Assembly: GCF_008802355.1 (NCBI RefSeq)
Contig: NZ_VZRA01000001.1
Span: forward strand, 1,296,525 to 1,360,524
Direction of reading: 5' to 3'
Source: Oryzomonas sagensis
GTDB lineage: Bacteria > Desulfobacterota > Desulfuromonadia > Geobacterales > Pseudopelobacteraceae
Length of the DNA: 64,000 nt
In this document: one piece after another, positions 30,114-38,077 of the stretch
How positions within the stretch are numbered: position 1 is the stretch's first letter
Layout: every line of letters starts with the position of its first letter
Notes under the pieces: model-generated
What the model was told of the DNA's origin: nothing
Database searches by the model: none
Seen by the model: only the letters and a program-made list of their open reading frames with translations
Position numbers and translations under genes: made by a program

Positions 30114-31346
30114 ATGGCAAAAATCAACGACAACTACCTGAAACTCAAAGCAGGCTACCTGTTCCCGGAGATCGGCCGCCGCGTGCGCGCCTTTAGCGAG
30201 GCCAACCCGAGCGCCAGGATCATCCGTCTGGGCATCGGCGACGTCACCCGCCCCCTGGCCCCGGCCGTGATCAAGGCCTTCCACGACGCCGTGGACGACC
30301 TGGCGACCACCGACAAATTCGCCGGCTACGGCCCGGAGCAGGGCTACGATTGGCTGATCAACGCCATCATCGAAAAATCCTATAAGCCGCTGGGGGTCAG
30401 TCTCAAGACGGATGAGATGTTCATCTCCGACGGCTCCAAGTGCGACTGCGCCAACATTCTGGACATCTTCGCCCTGGACAACGTGGTGGCCATCGGCGAC
30501 CCGGTCTACCCGGTCTACAACGACACCAACGTCATGATCGGCCGCACCGGCGAGGCCGACGACAAGGGGTACTACAAGAACATCGTCTACCTGCCGTGCA
30601 ACGAGGCCAACGGCTTCATCCCGGCCCTGCCGGACCGGAAGGTGGACATCATCTACCTCTGCTTCCCCAACAACCCGACCGGCGTGGTGGCGTCCAGGGA
30701 CGAGTTGAAGAAGTGGGTCGATTACGCCCTGGCCAACGACGCGGTGATCTTCTACGACGCCGCCTATGAGGCCTTTATCACCGATTCCGCCATCCCCCAT
30801 TCCATCTACGAGATCGAAGGGGCCAAGAAGTGCGCCATCGAGTTCCGCTCCTTCTCCAAGACCGCCGGGTTCACCGGCGTGCGCTGCGGGTTGGTGGTGG
30901 TGCCGGAAGAGGTCATGGGCACCACCCCGGCCGGCGAGCGGTACAGTTTCAACAAGCTCTGGCTGCGCCGCACCACCACCAAGTTCAACGGCGCCTCCTA
31001 CCCGGTGCAGCGGGCCGCCGCGGCGGTCTACAGCGACGAGGGGTGGCCCCAGGTCCGGGAGACCATCGACTACTACATGGAGAACGCCCGCATCATCCGC
31101 GAGGGACTGGCGGAAGCGGGGCTCACGGTCTACGGCGGGGTCAACGCCCCCTACATCTGGCTCAAGGTGCCGGCCGGCATGACCAGTTGGGACTTCTTCG
31201 ACAAGCTCCTGCACGAGGCCAACGTGGTCGGGACGCCCGGCTCCGGTTTCGGCCCCAGCGGGGAAGGGTTCTTCCGGTTGTCGGCCTTCGGGAACAGAGA
31301 CAACGTCATTGAGGCGGTGGAGAGGATCAAGAAGAATTTGAAGTAG
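30114..31346 (+). CDS. dapL: LL-diaminopimelate aminotransferase DapL
   Basis: 410 residues, full length. Converts tetrahydrodipicolinate directly to LL-diaminopimelate, bypassing DapD, DapC and DapE. PLP Lys249 lies in [34 protein letters not shown] and FPNNPTGVV are diagnostic of DapL rather than other class I transaminases. AGGAGG lies 12 nt upstream of the ATG. Last gene of the lysine cluster; a strong terminator follows. Confidence 0.96.
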   Translation: MAKINDNYLKLKAGYLFPEIGRRVRAFSEANPSARIIRLGIGDVTRPLAPAVIKAFHDAVDDLATTDKFAGYGPEQGYDWLINAIIEKSYKPLGVSLKTDEMFISDGSKCDCANILDIFALDNVVAIGDPVYPVYNDTNVMIGRTGEADDKGYYKNIVYLPCNEANGFIPALPDRKVDIIYLCFPNNPTGVVASRDELKKWVDYALANDAVIFYDAAYEAFITDSAIPHSIYEIEGAKKCAIEFRSFSKTAGFTGVRCGLVVVPEEVMGTTPAGERYSFNKLWLRRTTTKFNGASYPVQRAAAAVYSDEGWPQVRETIDYYMENARIIREGLAEAGLTVYGGVNAPYIWLKVPAGMTSWDFFDKLLHEANVVGTPGSGFGPSGEGFFRLSAFGNRDNVIEAVERIKKNLK

Positions 31347-31352
31347 GATTGA

Positions 31353-31380
31353 GGAAGGGCAGCCGATCGGCTGCCCTTCC
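31353..31380 (+). terminator. Terminator after dapL
   Basis: Perfect 28-bp palindrome built on GGAAGGGCAGCCGA, 6 nt after the dapL stop, followed by TTC. The long GC stem supports termination although the T tract is short. Confidence 0.75.
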
Positions 31381-31465
31381 TTCTAGATTTAAGTATATTT
31401 TTTGTCATCAATTCCGAGGACATACATACAGTGCTTCTGAAACGACTATTTCGACGCACCAACCG

Positions 31466-31495
31466 TTGACAAAAACACCGCAACCGTGCCATAAA
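31466..31495 (+). promoter_or_regulatory. Promoter of DUF445 leader
   Basis: TTGACA, 18 bp, CATAAA. Expected transcription start near 31502, only about 9 nt before the terminator hairpin at 31511. Confidence 0.65.
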
Positions 31496-31510
31496 ATAAA
31501 CCGGTAAGGG

Positions 31511-31547
31511 AAAACCGCTTCTGCCTGATGAAGCGGTTTTTGTTTTT
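31511..31547 (+). terminator. Promoter-proximal intrinsic terminator (leader attenuator or tiny RNA)
   Basis: Stem AAAACCGCTT / AAGCGGTTTT with a 10-nt loop, followed by TTTTTGTTTTT. It lies directly downstream of the promoter at 31466 and 38 nt before the DUF445 start codon, so most transcripts may end at about 46 nt unless terminated read-through is allowed. Confidence 0.8.
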
Positions 31548-31585
31548 CCCTGGATGATCCTGTAAAAAATTTTTGGAGATAGTGT

Positions 31586-32848
31586 GTGGACAACAGAAAA
31601 CGACTACTGATCAGAAACAAGACAATCGCCACGGGATTGATGATTGGTGCGGCCCTGCTGTTTGTTGTGGCTCGCTTGCACAAGGGGCAGGGGGCCTGGG
31701 AGTGGGCCGCCGCCTTTGCGGAGGCGGCCATGGTCGGCGCATTGGCGGACTGGTTTGCCGTGGTGGCGCTGTTCCGCCACCCCCTGGGGGTGCCCATACC
31801 CCATACGGCCATCATCAAGAACAAGAAGGCAGTCATTGCCGGGAACCTGGCCGGCTTTATCCGCGACAAGTTCCTGGCCACCGATACCCTGATCGCCAGG
31901 CTGCGGGAGTACAACCCGGCCGGGCATCTTGCCGTGTACCTCATGTCCAGGGATAATGCCGCCGGCCTGGCCAAGGGGGTGACCCGCGTACTGGCCGACT
32001 CCCTGGATTTTATCCATGACGAGCGGGTGCAGCGGTTGTTGCGGGCCGCCCTGGGCAATCGGCTGGAAAGCTTCGACCTCTCCACTGCCGCCGGGGGGAT
32101 GCTCGATGCCCTCAGAAAGGACAACCGCCATCAGATCGTGCTCGACGACCTGTTGCGCCGCTGCGCCGCGTGGCTGGCGACCGACGAGGCGCAGACCGGG
32201 CTGGCCAACGCCATCGATACCCTGTGTACGAAAGAATATCCGCTCCTGAGCGCCTTCATCCCCAATCGGGACCAGTTCGCCAAAGGGGTGGGGGAAAAGG
32301 TCGCGCACCGGATCAACGCATTTATCCAGGAGGTTAATGCCGATCCGTGCCATGAGGTCCGGTACCGGTTCGATACCACCGTGACCGAGTTCATTGCCCG
32401 GCTGAAATCCGACCCGGCACTGCGCGCCAAGGTCGAGACGATCAAGGGTGAGGTCGTCCATAACCAGGCCATAGCCGATTACGCCCGGAGCATCGGCAGC
32501 GATCTGAAGAGTTGGCTGAGCGACGACCTGCACCGGCCCGAGTCACAGGTGCAGGAGAAGATCGGGGCGGTGGTTGCGGGCATCGGCGCGACCCTGTCCC
32601 ACAATGGGGAGTTGCAGGAGTCGTTGAACGCATACCTGGAACGGTTGCTGCTGCACCACGGAGATACCCTGCGGAGCGCGGTTGCCGGGCATATCTCCGG
32701 CACCATGCAACAGTGGGAAAGCGCTGACTATACCAACGAGATCGAACTGAGCATCGGCTCCGACCTGCAGTTTATCAGGATGAACGGCACCCTGGTGGGC
32801 GGCATGATCGGCCTGCTGCTGCACGCCGTTTCCCTGCTGCTCGGGTAG
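31586..32848 (+). CDS. DUF445 family membrane-associated protein (YjiN-like)
   Basis: 420 residues from a GTG with GGAG 7 nt upstream. The N-terminus has a hydrophobic segment (ATGLMIGAALLFVVARLH) and the DUF445 signature EAAMVGALADWFAVVALFRHPLG with IPHTAIIKNKK. A long helical middle follows, and a C-terminal membrane anchor (GTLVGGMIGLLLHAVSLLLG). Function unknown; related to E. coli YjiN. Expression may depend on read-through of the leader terminator just upstream. Confidence 0.9.
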   Translation: MDNRKRLLIRNKTIATGLMIGAALLFVVARLHKGQGAWEWAAAFAEAAMVGALADWFAVVALFRHPLGVPIPHTAIIKNKKAVIAGNLAGFIRDKFLATDTLIARLREYNPAGHLAVYLMSRDNAAGLAKGVTRVLADSLDFIHDERVQRLLRAALGNRLESFDLSTAAGGMLDALRKDNRHQIVLDDLLRRCAAWLATDEAQTGLANAIDTLCTKEYPLLSAFIPNRDQFAKGVGEKVAHRINAFIQEVNADPCHEVRYRFDTTVTEFIARLKSDPALRAKVETIKGEVVHNQAIADYARSIGSDLKSWLSDDLHRPESQVQEKIGAVVAGIGATLSHNGELQESLNAYLERLLLHHGDTLRSAVAGHISGTMQQWESADYTNEIELSIGSDLQFIRMNGTLVGGMIGLLLHAVSLLLG

Positions 32849-32885
32849 CACCTCTCCCTATTTCAGCCAGTGCCACGGGGGCCCT

Positions 32886-33407
32886 ATGAAGATACAAACA
32901 GTGACGCCGGAAACCCGGCCCAAGGTCTATGCCCTGTTGCGCCGCGCCTTTCCCGGCAGCGACTACGAAGCCGCGCTGGTAGAGAAACTCCACGGGAATG
33001 GCCGGGCCCTGCACGAGTGGGTCTGCATCCATACCAACAAGGTCATCGCCTATATCGCCTTTTCCCCTGCCTATCACGGCAATGAGGTCTGCGGCCTGCA
33101 CCTGGCGCCCATGGCCGTGGCCCCCGATTTTCAAAGGCAGGGGGTGGGCACGGAACTGCTCCGGTTTGCCCTGCGCCAGGAGGCGATCAAAAGCCAGCCC
33201 CTGTTTGTCCTGGGCGAGCCGGGCTATTACAGCCGGTTCGGCTTTGAGCCGTGCCGCACGCCCCTCTGTCCGTTCGATGCCGATAACGCCCATTTCCTGG
33301 GCATGCGAAACAGTACTGCCGACAGCTTTGTGGTGGGTTACGAACCTGAGTTCAAACCGGCTGCCACACCGCCCCGCCCCCGGGGGAAGAAGCGACGGGC
33401 AAGGTAA
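32886..33407 (+). CDS. GNAT family N-acetyltransferase (YhbS-like)
   Basis: 173 residues. A GNAT acyl-CoA motif is visible at VAPDFQRQGVGTELL, preceded by GLHLAPMAV and followed by LGEPGYYSRFGFEPC, the pattern of the YhbS group. The C-terminus is a basic tail (PRPRGKKRRAR). It is 37 nt downstream of the DUF445 gene and may share its transcript. Acceptor unknown. Confidence 0.88.
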   Translation: MKIQTVTPETRPKVYALLRRAFPGSDYEAALVEKLHGNGRALHEWVCIHTNKVIAYIAFSPAYHGNEVCGLHLAPMAVAPDFQRQGVGTELLRFALRQEAIKSQPLFVLGEPGYYSRFGFEPCRTPLCPFDADNAHFLGMRNSTADSFVVGYEPEFKPAATPPRPRGKKRRAR

Positions 33408-33432
33408 ATAGCGGGAGATAGGCTCCTGGGGA

Positions 33433-34281
33433 TCAGGGGAGGGGATTCAGGAGGCGAACATCGCGGCGGGGAACCGGGTACTCGATCTTCTTGTCCCGGA
33501 AGGTTTCTAGTACGGCTTGGTAGATCGCCGCCTGGGTGGGAACAAAATCTTCAACCTTCACCCACGGCTTGATCGCCAAGGCGATGGACGATTCATTGAG
33601 GGCGGCTATGCCGACAACAGGGGCAGGTTCCCGTAAGACGGAGGCATTTTGCTGCAGGATGGTGTTCACCAGTGAGAGCGCCAGGGCGATGTCCGCACCG
33701 TACCCTACGGCCGCCGTCAGATCGAGCTGGCGGATCGTGCCGTAGTTGTGGAGGATCTCCCCCACGATCTTCCGGTTGGGGACGATGACGAGGGAATTGT
33801 CCGTATGCAGCAGCGTGGTGGAGAACAGGGCTATGTCGGTTACCTGGCCGTAGACCCCGAGGAGTTCAATATAATCGCCGATGGTGAACGGTTTCGAAAA
33901 GATGATCGTCAATCCGGCCACCAGGTTCCCGAGGAGCCCCTGCATGGCAAGGCTGACGCCGACCCCGGCCACGCCGATCCCGGCTATGAGCGGCGTGATC
34001 TGCACCCCCATCTGGCCAAGGGACATGATCCCTATGAGTGCTATGATCAGGAGCTTCACAACCTTGACGATGAGATTGCTCACCGGCTCGTCATACGCCC
34101 TTGACTTCAGCCAGCGATGGATGAGGTTGCCGACCCAGCGGGCGATAAACACACCGATGCCCATGAGGACGATGGCGGTGAGGATCTGCATCCCGTGATC
34201 GACAAAATAGAAGATTACCTTTTCGGTCAGTTCCGGTGAGGTTGCCGCGGCTGCCTTTTTTACCAGTGCGCTGTCTGCCAT
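33433..34281 (-). CDS. Small-conductance mechanosensitive channel (MscS family)
   Basis: 282 residues, standard MscS length, with three N-terminal membrane segments. The pore helix TM3 is GVAGVGVSLAMQGLLGNLVAGL, and the beta domain begins FSKPFTIGDYIELLGVYGQV with IVPNRKIVGEILHNYG. Opens under membrane tension to release solutes. No clear SD precedes the ATG. It is convergent with the GNAT gene and divergent from the small 34467 gene. Confidence 0.94.
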   Translation of the reverse strand: MADSALVKKAAAATSPELTEKVIFYFVDHGMQILTAIVLMGIGVFIARWVGNLIHRWLKSRAYDEPVSNLIVKVVKLLIIALIGIMSLGQMGVQITPLIAGIGVAGVGVSLAMQGLLGNLVAGLTIIFSKPFTIGDYIELLGVYGQVTDIALFSTTLLHTDNSLVIVPNRKIVGEILHNYGTIRQLDLTAAVGYGADIALALSLVNTILQQNASVLREPAPVVGIAALNESSIALAIKPWVKVEDFVPTQAAIYQAVLETFRDKKIEYPVPRRDVRLLNPLP

Positions 34282-34466
34282 GAAAAAAGGGTATCATGGG
34301 ATGGGGCGGCACGCAAGGGACTCCGGGGAATAACGTGCTGAATACATGCAGCATGGCGATTGATGGTGGAAGTTCTGCGTGCGATAGTGCATACTGACAG
34401 AGTAGATTCCGCGCGGGGCATCGCCTGACTGGAGACGCGCATATTAATCCTGCTGGAGTGCAACGG

Positions 34467-34682
34467 ATGAAAGTGGATCTGGACGTGATGAAAAACCTGC
34501 TGAGCAAGCGGGGTGATGAGATCGAAAAAAGTGTTGCCGGCACCGGCTATCTGGTAAAGACCGTCATGGGCGTCGGCACCTTTCTGCTCGATAACGAAGG
34601 GGATATCGACCTCCTGACCGCCAAGCAGAAGGCCACGTTCGAAAGATTCCTCCTGCCGCTGTTGGAGGAACCGCCCCGTTAG
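34467..34682 (+). CDS. Small hypothetical protein
   Basis: 71 residues, MKVDLDVMKNLLSKRGDEIE at the start, then a hydrophobic-leaning centre (GTGYLVKTVMGVGTFLL) and a C-terminal helix ending LLPLLEEPPR. GGAG lies 8 nt before the ATG. A terminator follows at once, supporting a real gene. No family recognised. Confidence 0.65.
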   Translation: MKVDLDVMKNLLSKRGDEIEKSVAGTGYLVKTVMGVGTFLLDNEGDIDLLTAKQKATFERFLLPLLEEPPR

Positions 34683-34721
34683 CCGCTCGTGCACCTCACA
34701 ACAGAGCAGACCCGACGACAG

Positions 34722-34741
34722 AGGCGGCCCATCGGCCGCCT
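34722..34741 (+). terminator. Terminator after the 34467 gene
   Basis: Stem AGGCGGCC with loop CATC, 40 nt after the stop, followed by TCCGTTTCTTT. A member of the recurrent GGCGGCC/GGCCGCC hairpin set. Confidence 0.7.
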
Positions 34742-34852
34742 TCCGTTTCTTTCGGCGGCATGGGCCGACGAGACGCATGCCCTTGGATAAAAGCGCACCG
34801 GCGGCAAAGAAGATCGAACAAGCTTTAAAAAATACCGACTGAAGGTGAAACT

Positions 34853-35032
34853 ATGAGTATATTCAACCTGTGGAACCCCGAGAAAGTGTGCCGTACCCGT
34901 ATGATCAGCAAGGATTTTTTCGAGTGCAAGGTGAAACGGCCCGACCCCGAATTCTGCGAGCATTCTCTCCGCATGGGGGGAAGCTACATCTGCAACCACC
35001 TGGATCGCCTCGAATTCTCCAACAGGAAATAG
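34853..35032 (+). CDS. Small cysteine-containing protein, 59 residues
   Basis: Open frame of 60 codons starting MSIFNLWNPEKVCRTRM and ending RLEFSNRK, with AAGG about 8 nt before the ATG. Four Cys (positions 13, 25, 36 and 48) are spaced 11-12 apart, with His near the last two, suggesting a small metal-binding or disulfide fold. Codon use matches neighbours. A 21-codon frame (34780-34845, MPLDKSAPAAKKIEQ...) ends just upstream and might be translated too. No family recognised. Confidence 0.6.
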   Translation: MSIFNLWNPEKVCRTRMISKDFFECKVKRPDPEFCEHSLRMGGSYICNHLDRLEFSNRK

Positions 35033-35131
35033 CAGGCGCCTGTGCCGCTTCTGACGGCGCTTTCCGGGGAAGCGGCGATATGCCGGCCTGAAATCGCCTG
35101 AACACCGTCCCGCGGCGATCGAGGAAACCTT

Positions 35132-36022
35132 ATGGGGATTTCGAAACACCCTTCCGTCGTGACCATGCCGAAGGCCGAGAGGCCGTACCCCACCATCCTC
35201 TCTTTCCTGAGCGGGAGATTCCCCACGATCTCCCGGGAAATTTGGGAAGGGAGGATCAGGGAGGGCAAGGTCCTCGACGAGGGGGGGCAGTGCATAACCC
35301 TGGACACGGAATACGCCCCCTTGCGGCGCATCTTCTATTTTCGCGAGGTCGGCGCTGAACCGTCCATCCCCTTTAGCGAAAAGATCCTGTTTCAGGACAA
35401 CCAGATCCTGGTCGCCTGCAAACCCCATTTTCTTCCCGTAACCCCTGGCGGACGGTATGTCGATGAATGCCTGTTGAACCGCCTGCGCACCAGCACCGGG
35501 ATCGAGGAGTTGGCGCCGCTGCACCGCATAGACCGGGAAACAGCCGGTTTGGTGCTCTTTTCCGTCAACCGGGGGAGCAGGGGAATCTACGGTCAGCTCT
35601 TCATGGATGGCCGTGTTGAAAAGACCTATCAGGCTCTCGCGGCGTGTCGGCCGCTTCAGGAACCGGGAGCGTGGGACGTGGCGAACAGAATCGAGCGGGG
35701 AGAGCCGTGGTTCAGGATGAAGGCCGTACCCGGCGTTGCCAATGCCCGATCCACCATCCATCTGGTGGAGGTCAGGGGGGCGCTGGCCCGTTTTGTCCTG
35801 CACCCCCACACCGGCAAGACCCATCAGTTGCGGCTCCACATGAGCGGTCTCGGCTTCGGGATACTGAACGACCGGTACTACCCCGAGTTGCAGGCCGAGC
35901 GAGAGGATAACTTCGCAACCCCGCTCCAGCTTGTCGCTCAAAGGCTGCGCTTCAGGGACCCCCTCAGCGGCCGGGCCCGGGAATTTGTCTCCGAACGTAC
36001 GCTGTTGTGGCAGCCCGCGTGA
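35132..36022 (+). CDS. RluA-family pseudouridine synthase
   Basis: 296 residues. The catalytic motif LHRIDRETAGLVLFS carries the active Asp. GKTHQLRLHMSGLGFGILNDRYYP is the conserved C-terminal part. The N-terminus (SGRFPTISREIWEGRIREG) resembles an S4-like RNA-binding segment. It converts uridine to pseudouridine in rRNA or tRNA; the exact site cannot be told. GAGGAAA precedes the ATG. Confidence 0.92.
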   Translation: MGISKHPSVVTMPKAERPYPTILSFLSGRFPTISREIWEGRIREGKVLDEGGQCITLDTEYAPLRRIFYFREVGAEPSIPFSEKILFQDNQILVACKPHFLPVTPGGRYVDECLLNRLRTSTGIEELAPLHRIDRETAGLVLFSVNRGSRGIYGQLFMDGRVEKTYQALAACRPLQEPGAWDVANRIERGEPWFRMKAVPGVANARSTIHLVEVRGALARFVLHPHTGKTHQLRLHMSGLGFGILNDRYYPELQAEREDNFATPLQLVAQRLRFRDPLSGRAREFVSERTLLWQPA

Positions 36023-36034
36023 CTGGCGAATAAT

Positions 36035-36063
36035 TTGCTCAGAAAGCGGTACCATGGTATAGT
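36035..36063 (+). promoter_or_regulatory. Promoter of dbpA leader
   Basis: TTGCTC, 17 bp, TATAGT. Expected transcription start near 36070, about 7 nt before the terminator hairpin. Confidence 0.7.
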
Positions 36064-36076
36064 TGCAGCGCGTCTG

Positions 36077-36108
36077 AACCACAGGGACAACCAACCTGTG
36101 GTTTTTTT
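36077..36108 (+). terminator. Promoter-proximal intrinsic terminator upstream of dbpA
   Basis: Stem AACCACAGG / CCTGTGGTT, 9-nt loop, followed by seven T. It could end the RluA transcript, but it also lies directly downstream of the promoter at 36035 and 28 nt before the dbpA ATG, so it can act as a leader attenuator. Confidence 0.85.
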
Positions 36109-36135
36109 GTGGACGCAGAACGGGAGCGCAGCGCC

Positions 36136-37527
36136 ATGAACCCCACAGCATTTTCATCACTCCACCTGAGAGCCCCGCTGCTCAAAAACCTGGTCTCCCT
36201 CGGCTATGCCGAGATGACGCCGGTTCAAGCCCATAGCCTGCCGCTCATCCTGGCCGGCAAGGACGTGATCGCCAAGGCCAAGACCGGCAGCGGCAAGACC
36301 GCGGCCTTCGGCATCGGCCTGTTGACCCGCCTGGACGCTGCATCCTTCCGGGTACAGGCGCTGGTGCTCTGCCCGACCCGCGAACTTGCCGACCAGGTCG
36401 GCAAGGAGCTGCGGCGCATCGCCCGCTTTACCGACAACATCAAGATTCTCACGGTGTGCGGCGGCGTTCCCTTCGGTCCCCAGCTCACCTCCCTGGAACA
36501 TGGGGCCCACGTGGTGGTCGGCACCCCCGGCCGCCTGCTGGACCATCTGCGCCGCGGCAGTCTCGATCTCTCCGCCCTGCACACCCTGGTGCTGGATGAG
36601 GCGGATCGCATGCTCGACATGGGTTTTCAGGAGGACATCAGCGCCCTGATCGCCGCCGCCCCGCCCAAGCGGCAGACCCTGCTCTTTTCCGCCACCTACC
36701 CGGAGTCCATTGCCGCCATGAGTGGGGCGATCCAGCACGAACCGGTGGAGGTCAGTGTGGACGAGGCCCATGACGAGGGGGCTATCGAACAGGTCGTCTA
36801 CGAGGTGGACCACGAGCAGCGGACCGAGGCGGTGGCGCGCATTCTCGGCCATTATCGGCCGGAGTCGGCTCTGATCTTCTGCAACACCAAGGTGGAGTGC
36901 CAGGAAGTGGCCGATGCCCTGATCAGCCGGGGTTTTGCGGCCCTAGCTATCCACGGCGACCTGGAGCAGCGGGAGCGGGATCAGGTGCTGATCTGTTTTG
37001 CCAACCGGAGCGCCTCGGTGCTGGTGGCTACCGATGTGGCCGCCCGCGGGCTGGATATCAAGGAGTTGCCGGCGGTGATCAATTACGAACTGTCCCGCAA
37101 CCCGGAGATCCATACCCACCGTATCGGCCGCACCGGTCGCGCTGGGGAGCAGGGGCTGGCAATAAGCCTGGCGACCCCCCGGGAAAGCCGGGTGGTCGCC
37201 GCCATCGAAGATGTCTTGGGGAGCACGATCACCCGCGGCGATCTTGCCGCCCTGACCCCGGCGTCGGGCAGGCCGCCGGGCCCCCCCATGGTGACGCTCT
37301 GCATCGACGGCGGCCGCAAGAACAAGTTGCGCCCCGGGGATGTCCTGGGTGCCCTGACCGGCGAGGGGGGGATCGCCGGGAGCGAGGTCGGCAGGATCGA
37401 TGTCCTGGACTTTCACACCTATGTGGCGATCATGCGGCACAGCGTCGATCGGGCCGTGGCCTGCCTGGGGGGCAACAGGATCAAGGGGCGCTTCTTCAAG
37501 GCCCGGAAACTGCGCCTGCCTTTCTGA
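36136..37527 (+). CDS. dbpA: DEAD-box ATP-dependent RNA helicase DbpA
   Basis: 463 residues, like E. coli DbpA. Q motif (LGYAEMTPVQ), Walker A (AKTGSGKTAAF), DEAD (VLDEADRMLDMGF), SAT (FSATYP) and HRIGRTGR are present. The C-terminal DbpA RNA-binding domain (VTLCIDGGRKNKLRPGDVL) targets hairpin 92 of 23S rRNA, so a role in large-subunit assembly is expected. GGAG lies about 10 nt before the chosen ATG; an in-frame ATG nine codons earlier sits just behind the leader terminator. Confidence 0.94.
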   Translation: MNPTAFSSLHLRAPLLKNLVSLGYAEMTPVQAHSLPLILAGKDVIAKAKTGSGKTAAFGIGLLTRLDAASFRVQALVLCPTRELADQVGKELRRIARFTDNIKILTVCGGVPFGPQLTSLEHGAHVVVGTPGRLLDHLRRGSLDLSALHTLVLDEADRMLDMGFQEDISALIAAAPPKRQTLLFSATYPESIAAMSGAIQHEPVEVSVDEAHDEGAIEQVVYEVDHEQRTEAVARILGHYRPESALIFCNTKVECQEVADALISRGFAALAIHGDLEQRERDQVLICFANRSASVLVATDVAARGLDIKELPAVINYELSRNPEIHTHRIGRTGRAGEQGLAISLATPRESRVVAAIEDVLGSTITRGDLAALTPASGRPPGPPMVTLCIDGGRKNKLRPGDVLGALTGEGGIAGSEVGRIDVLDFHTYVAIMRHSVDRAVACLGGNRIKGRFFKARKLRLPF

Positions 37528-37670
37528 AATCCACCGCAGGGCCGTGGGGCGAGCCGCTTTGCTGTATGGCGGTAATAAAAAAATGCCTCTGCCTTCAATG
37601 AGTGGTATAGTGTGCCTGACCGACTCTGTCGGAGAGGCGCCATAACCATACGCGACAAGGAGAAACAGCC

Positions 37671-37778
37671 ATGAGCAAAGGTGTGGACAGTAGGAAGGAA
37701 ACAAAAAAAGAACCGGCTAAAACCCTGAAGGAAAAAAGGGCTGAAAAGAAGATCAAAAAGGCTGAGAAGAACCAATAG
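37671..37778 (+). CDS. Tiny lysine-rich protein, 35 residues
   Basis: Sequence starts MSKGVDSRKETKKEPAK and ends IKKAEKNQ; 13 of 35 residues are Lys and almost none are hydrophobic. AGGAGA lies 8 nt before the ATG and a terminator follows 28 nt after the stop, so it looks like a complete short gene. A TATAGT-like -10 at about 37607 may serve it. Likely a soluble, disordered nucleic-acid- or ribosome-associated peptide; this is inference. Confidence 0.65.
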   Translation: MSKGVDSRKETKKEPAKTLKEKRAEKKIKKAEKNQ

Positions 37779-37806
37779 GGCAGACTTCCTGGGATGGGAA
37801 AATCGA

Positions 37807-37834
37807 CGAAAGGCGGCCAAGCGGCCGCCTTTCG
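37807..37834 (+). terminator. Terminator after the lysine-rich mini-gene
   Basis: Perfect 12-bp stem CGAAAGGCGGCC with loop AAGC, followed by TATTTC. Shares the GGCGGCC core with other terminators in the window. Confidence 0.85.
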
Positions 37835-38077
37835 TATTTCCGGGGGAGATGCCGAACCCGGGAAGCGCCCCCGCCCTTCACCAGCATCGATGGGTTTGCA
37901 GAAGGGTGCGGTGTGAAATGCCGAGTGTGCCCCCTTGCGGATTGCCGCGATTCACGTGATGGACATCACAACATTTGCATCTGCTCCCATGTTATGGTAA
38001 TCACTGGAGTGCCGCACTCAGCCCGGATAATCGCCCGGGCCCTGCGATCAACTGCCTGCACCCTGCAAAGGTCTACC

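Noticed and set aside
37913-38077. Longer N-terminus for the serine hydrolase
   Set aside because: The extra 55 residues lack an SD and would bury the signal peptide that begins at the GTG 38078.
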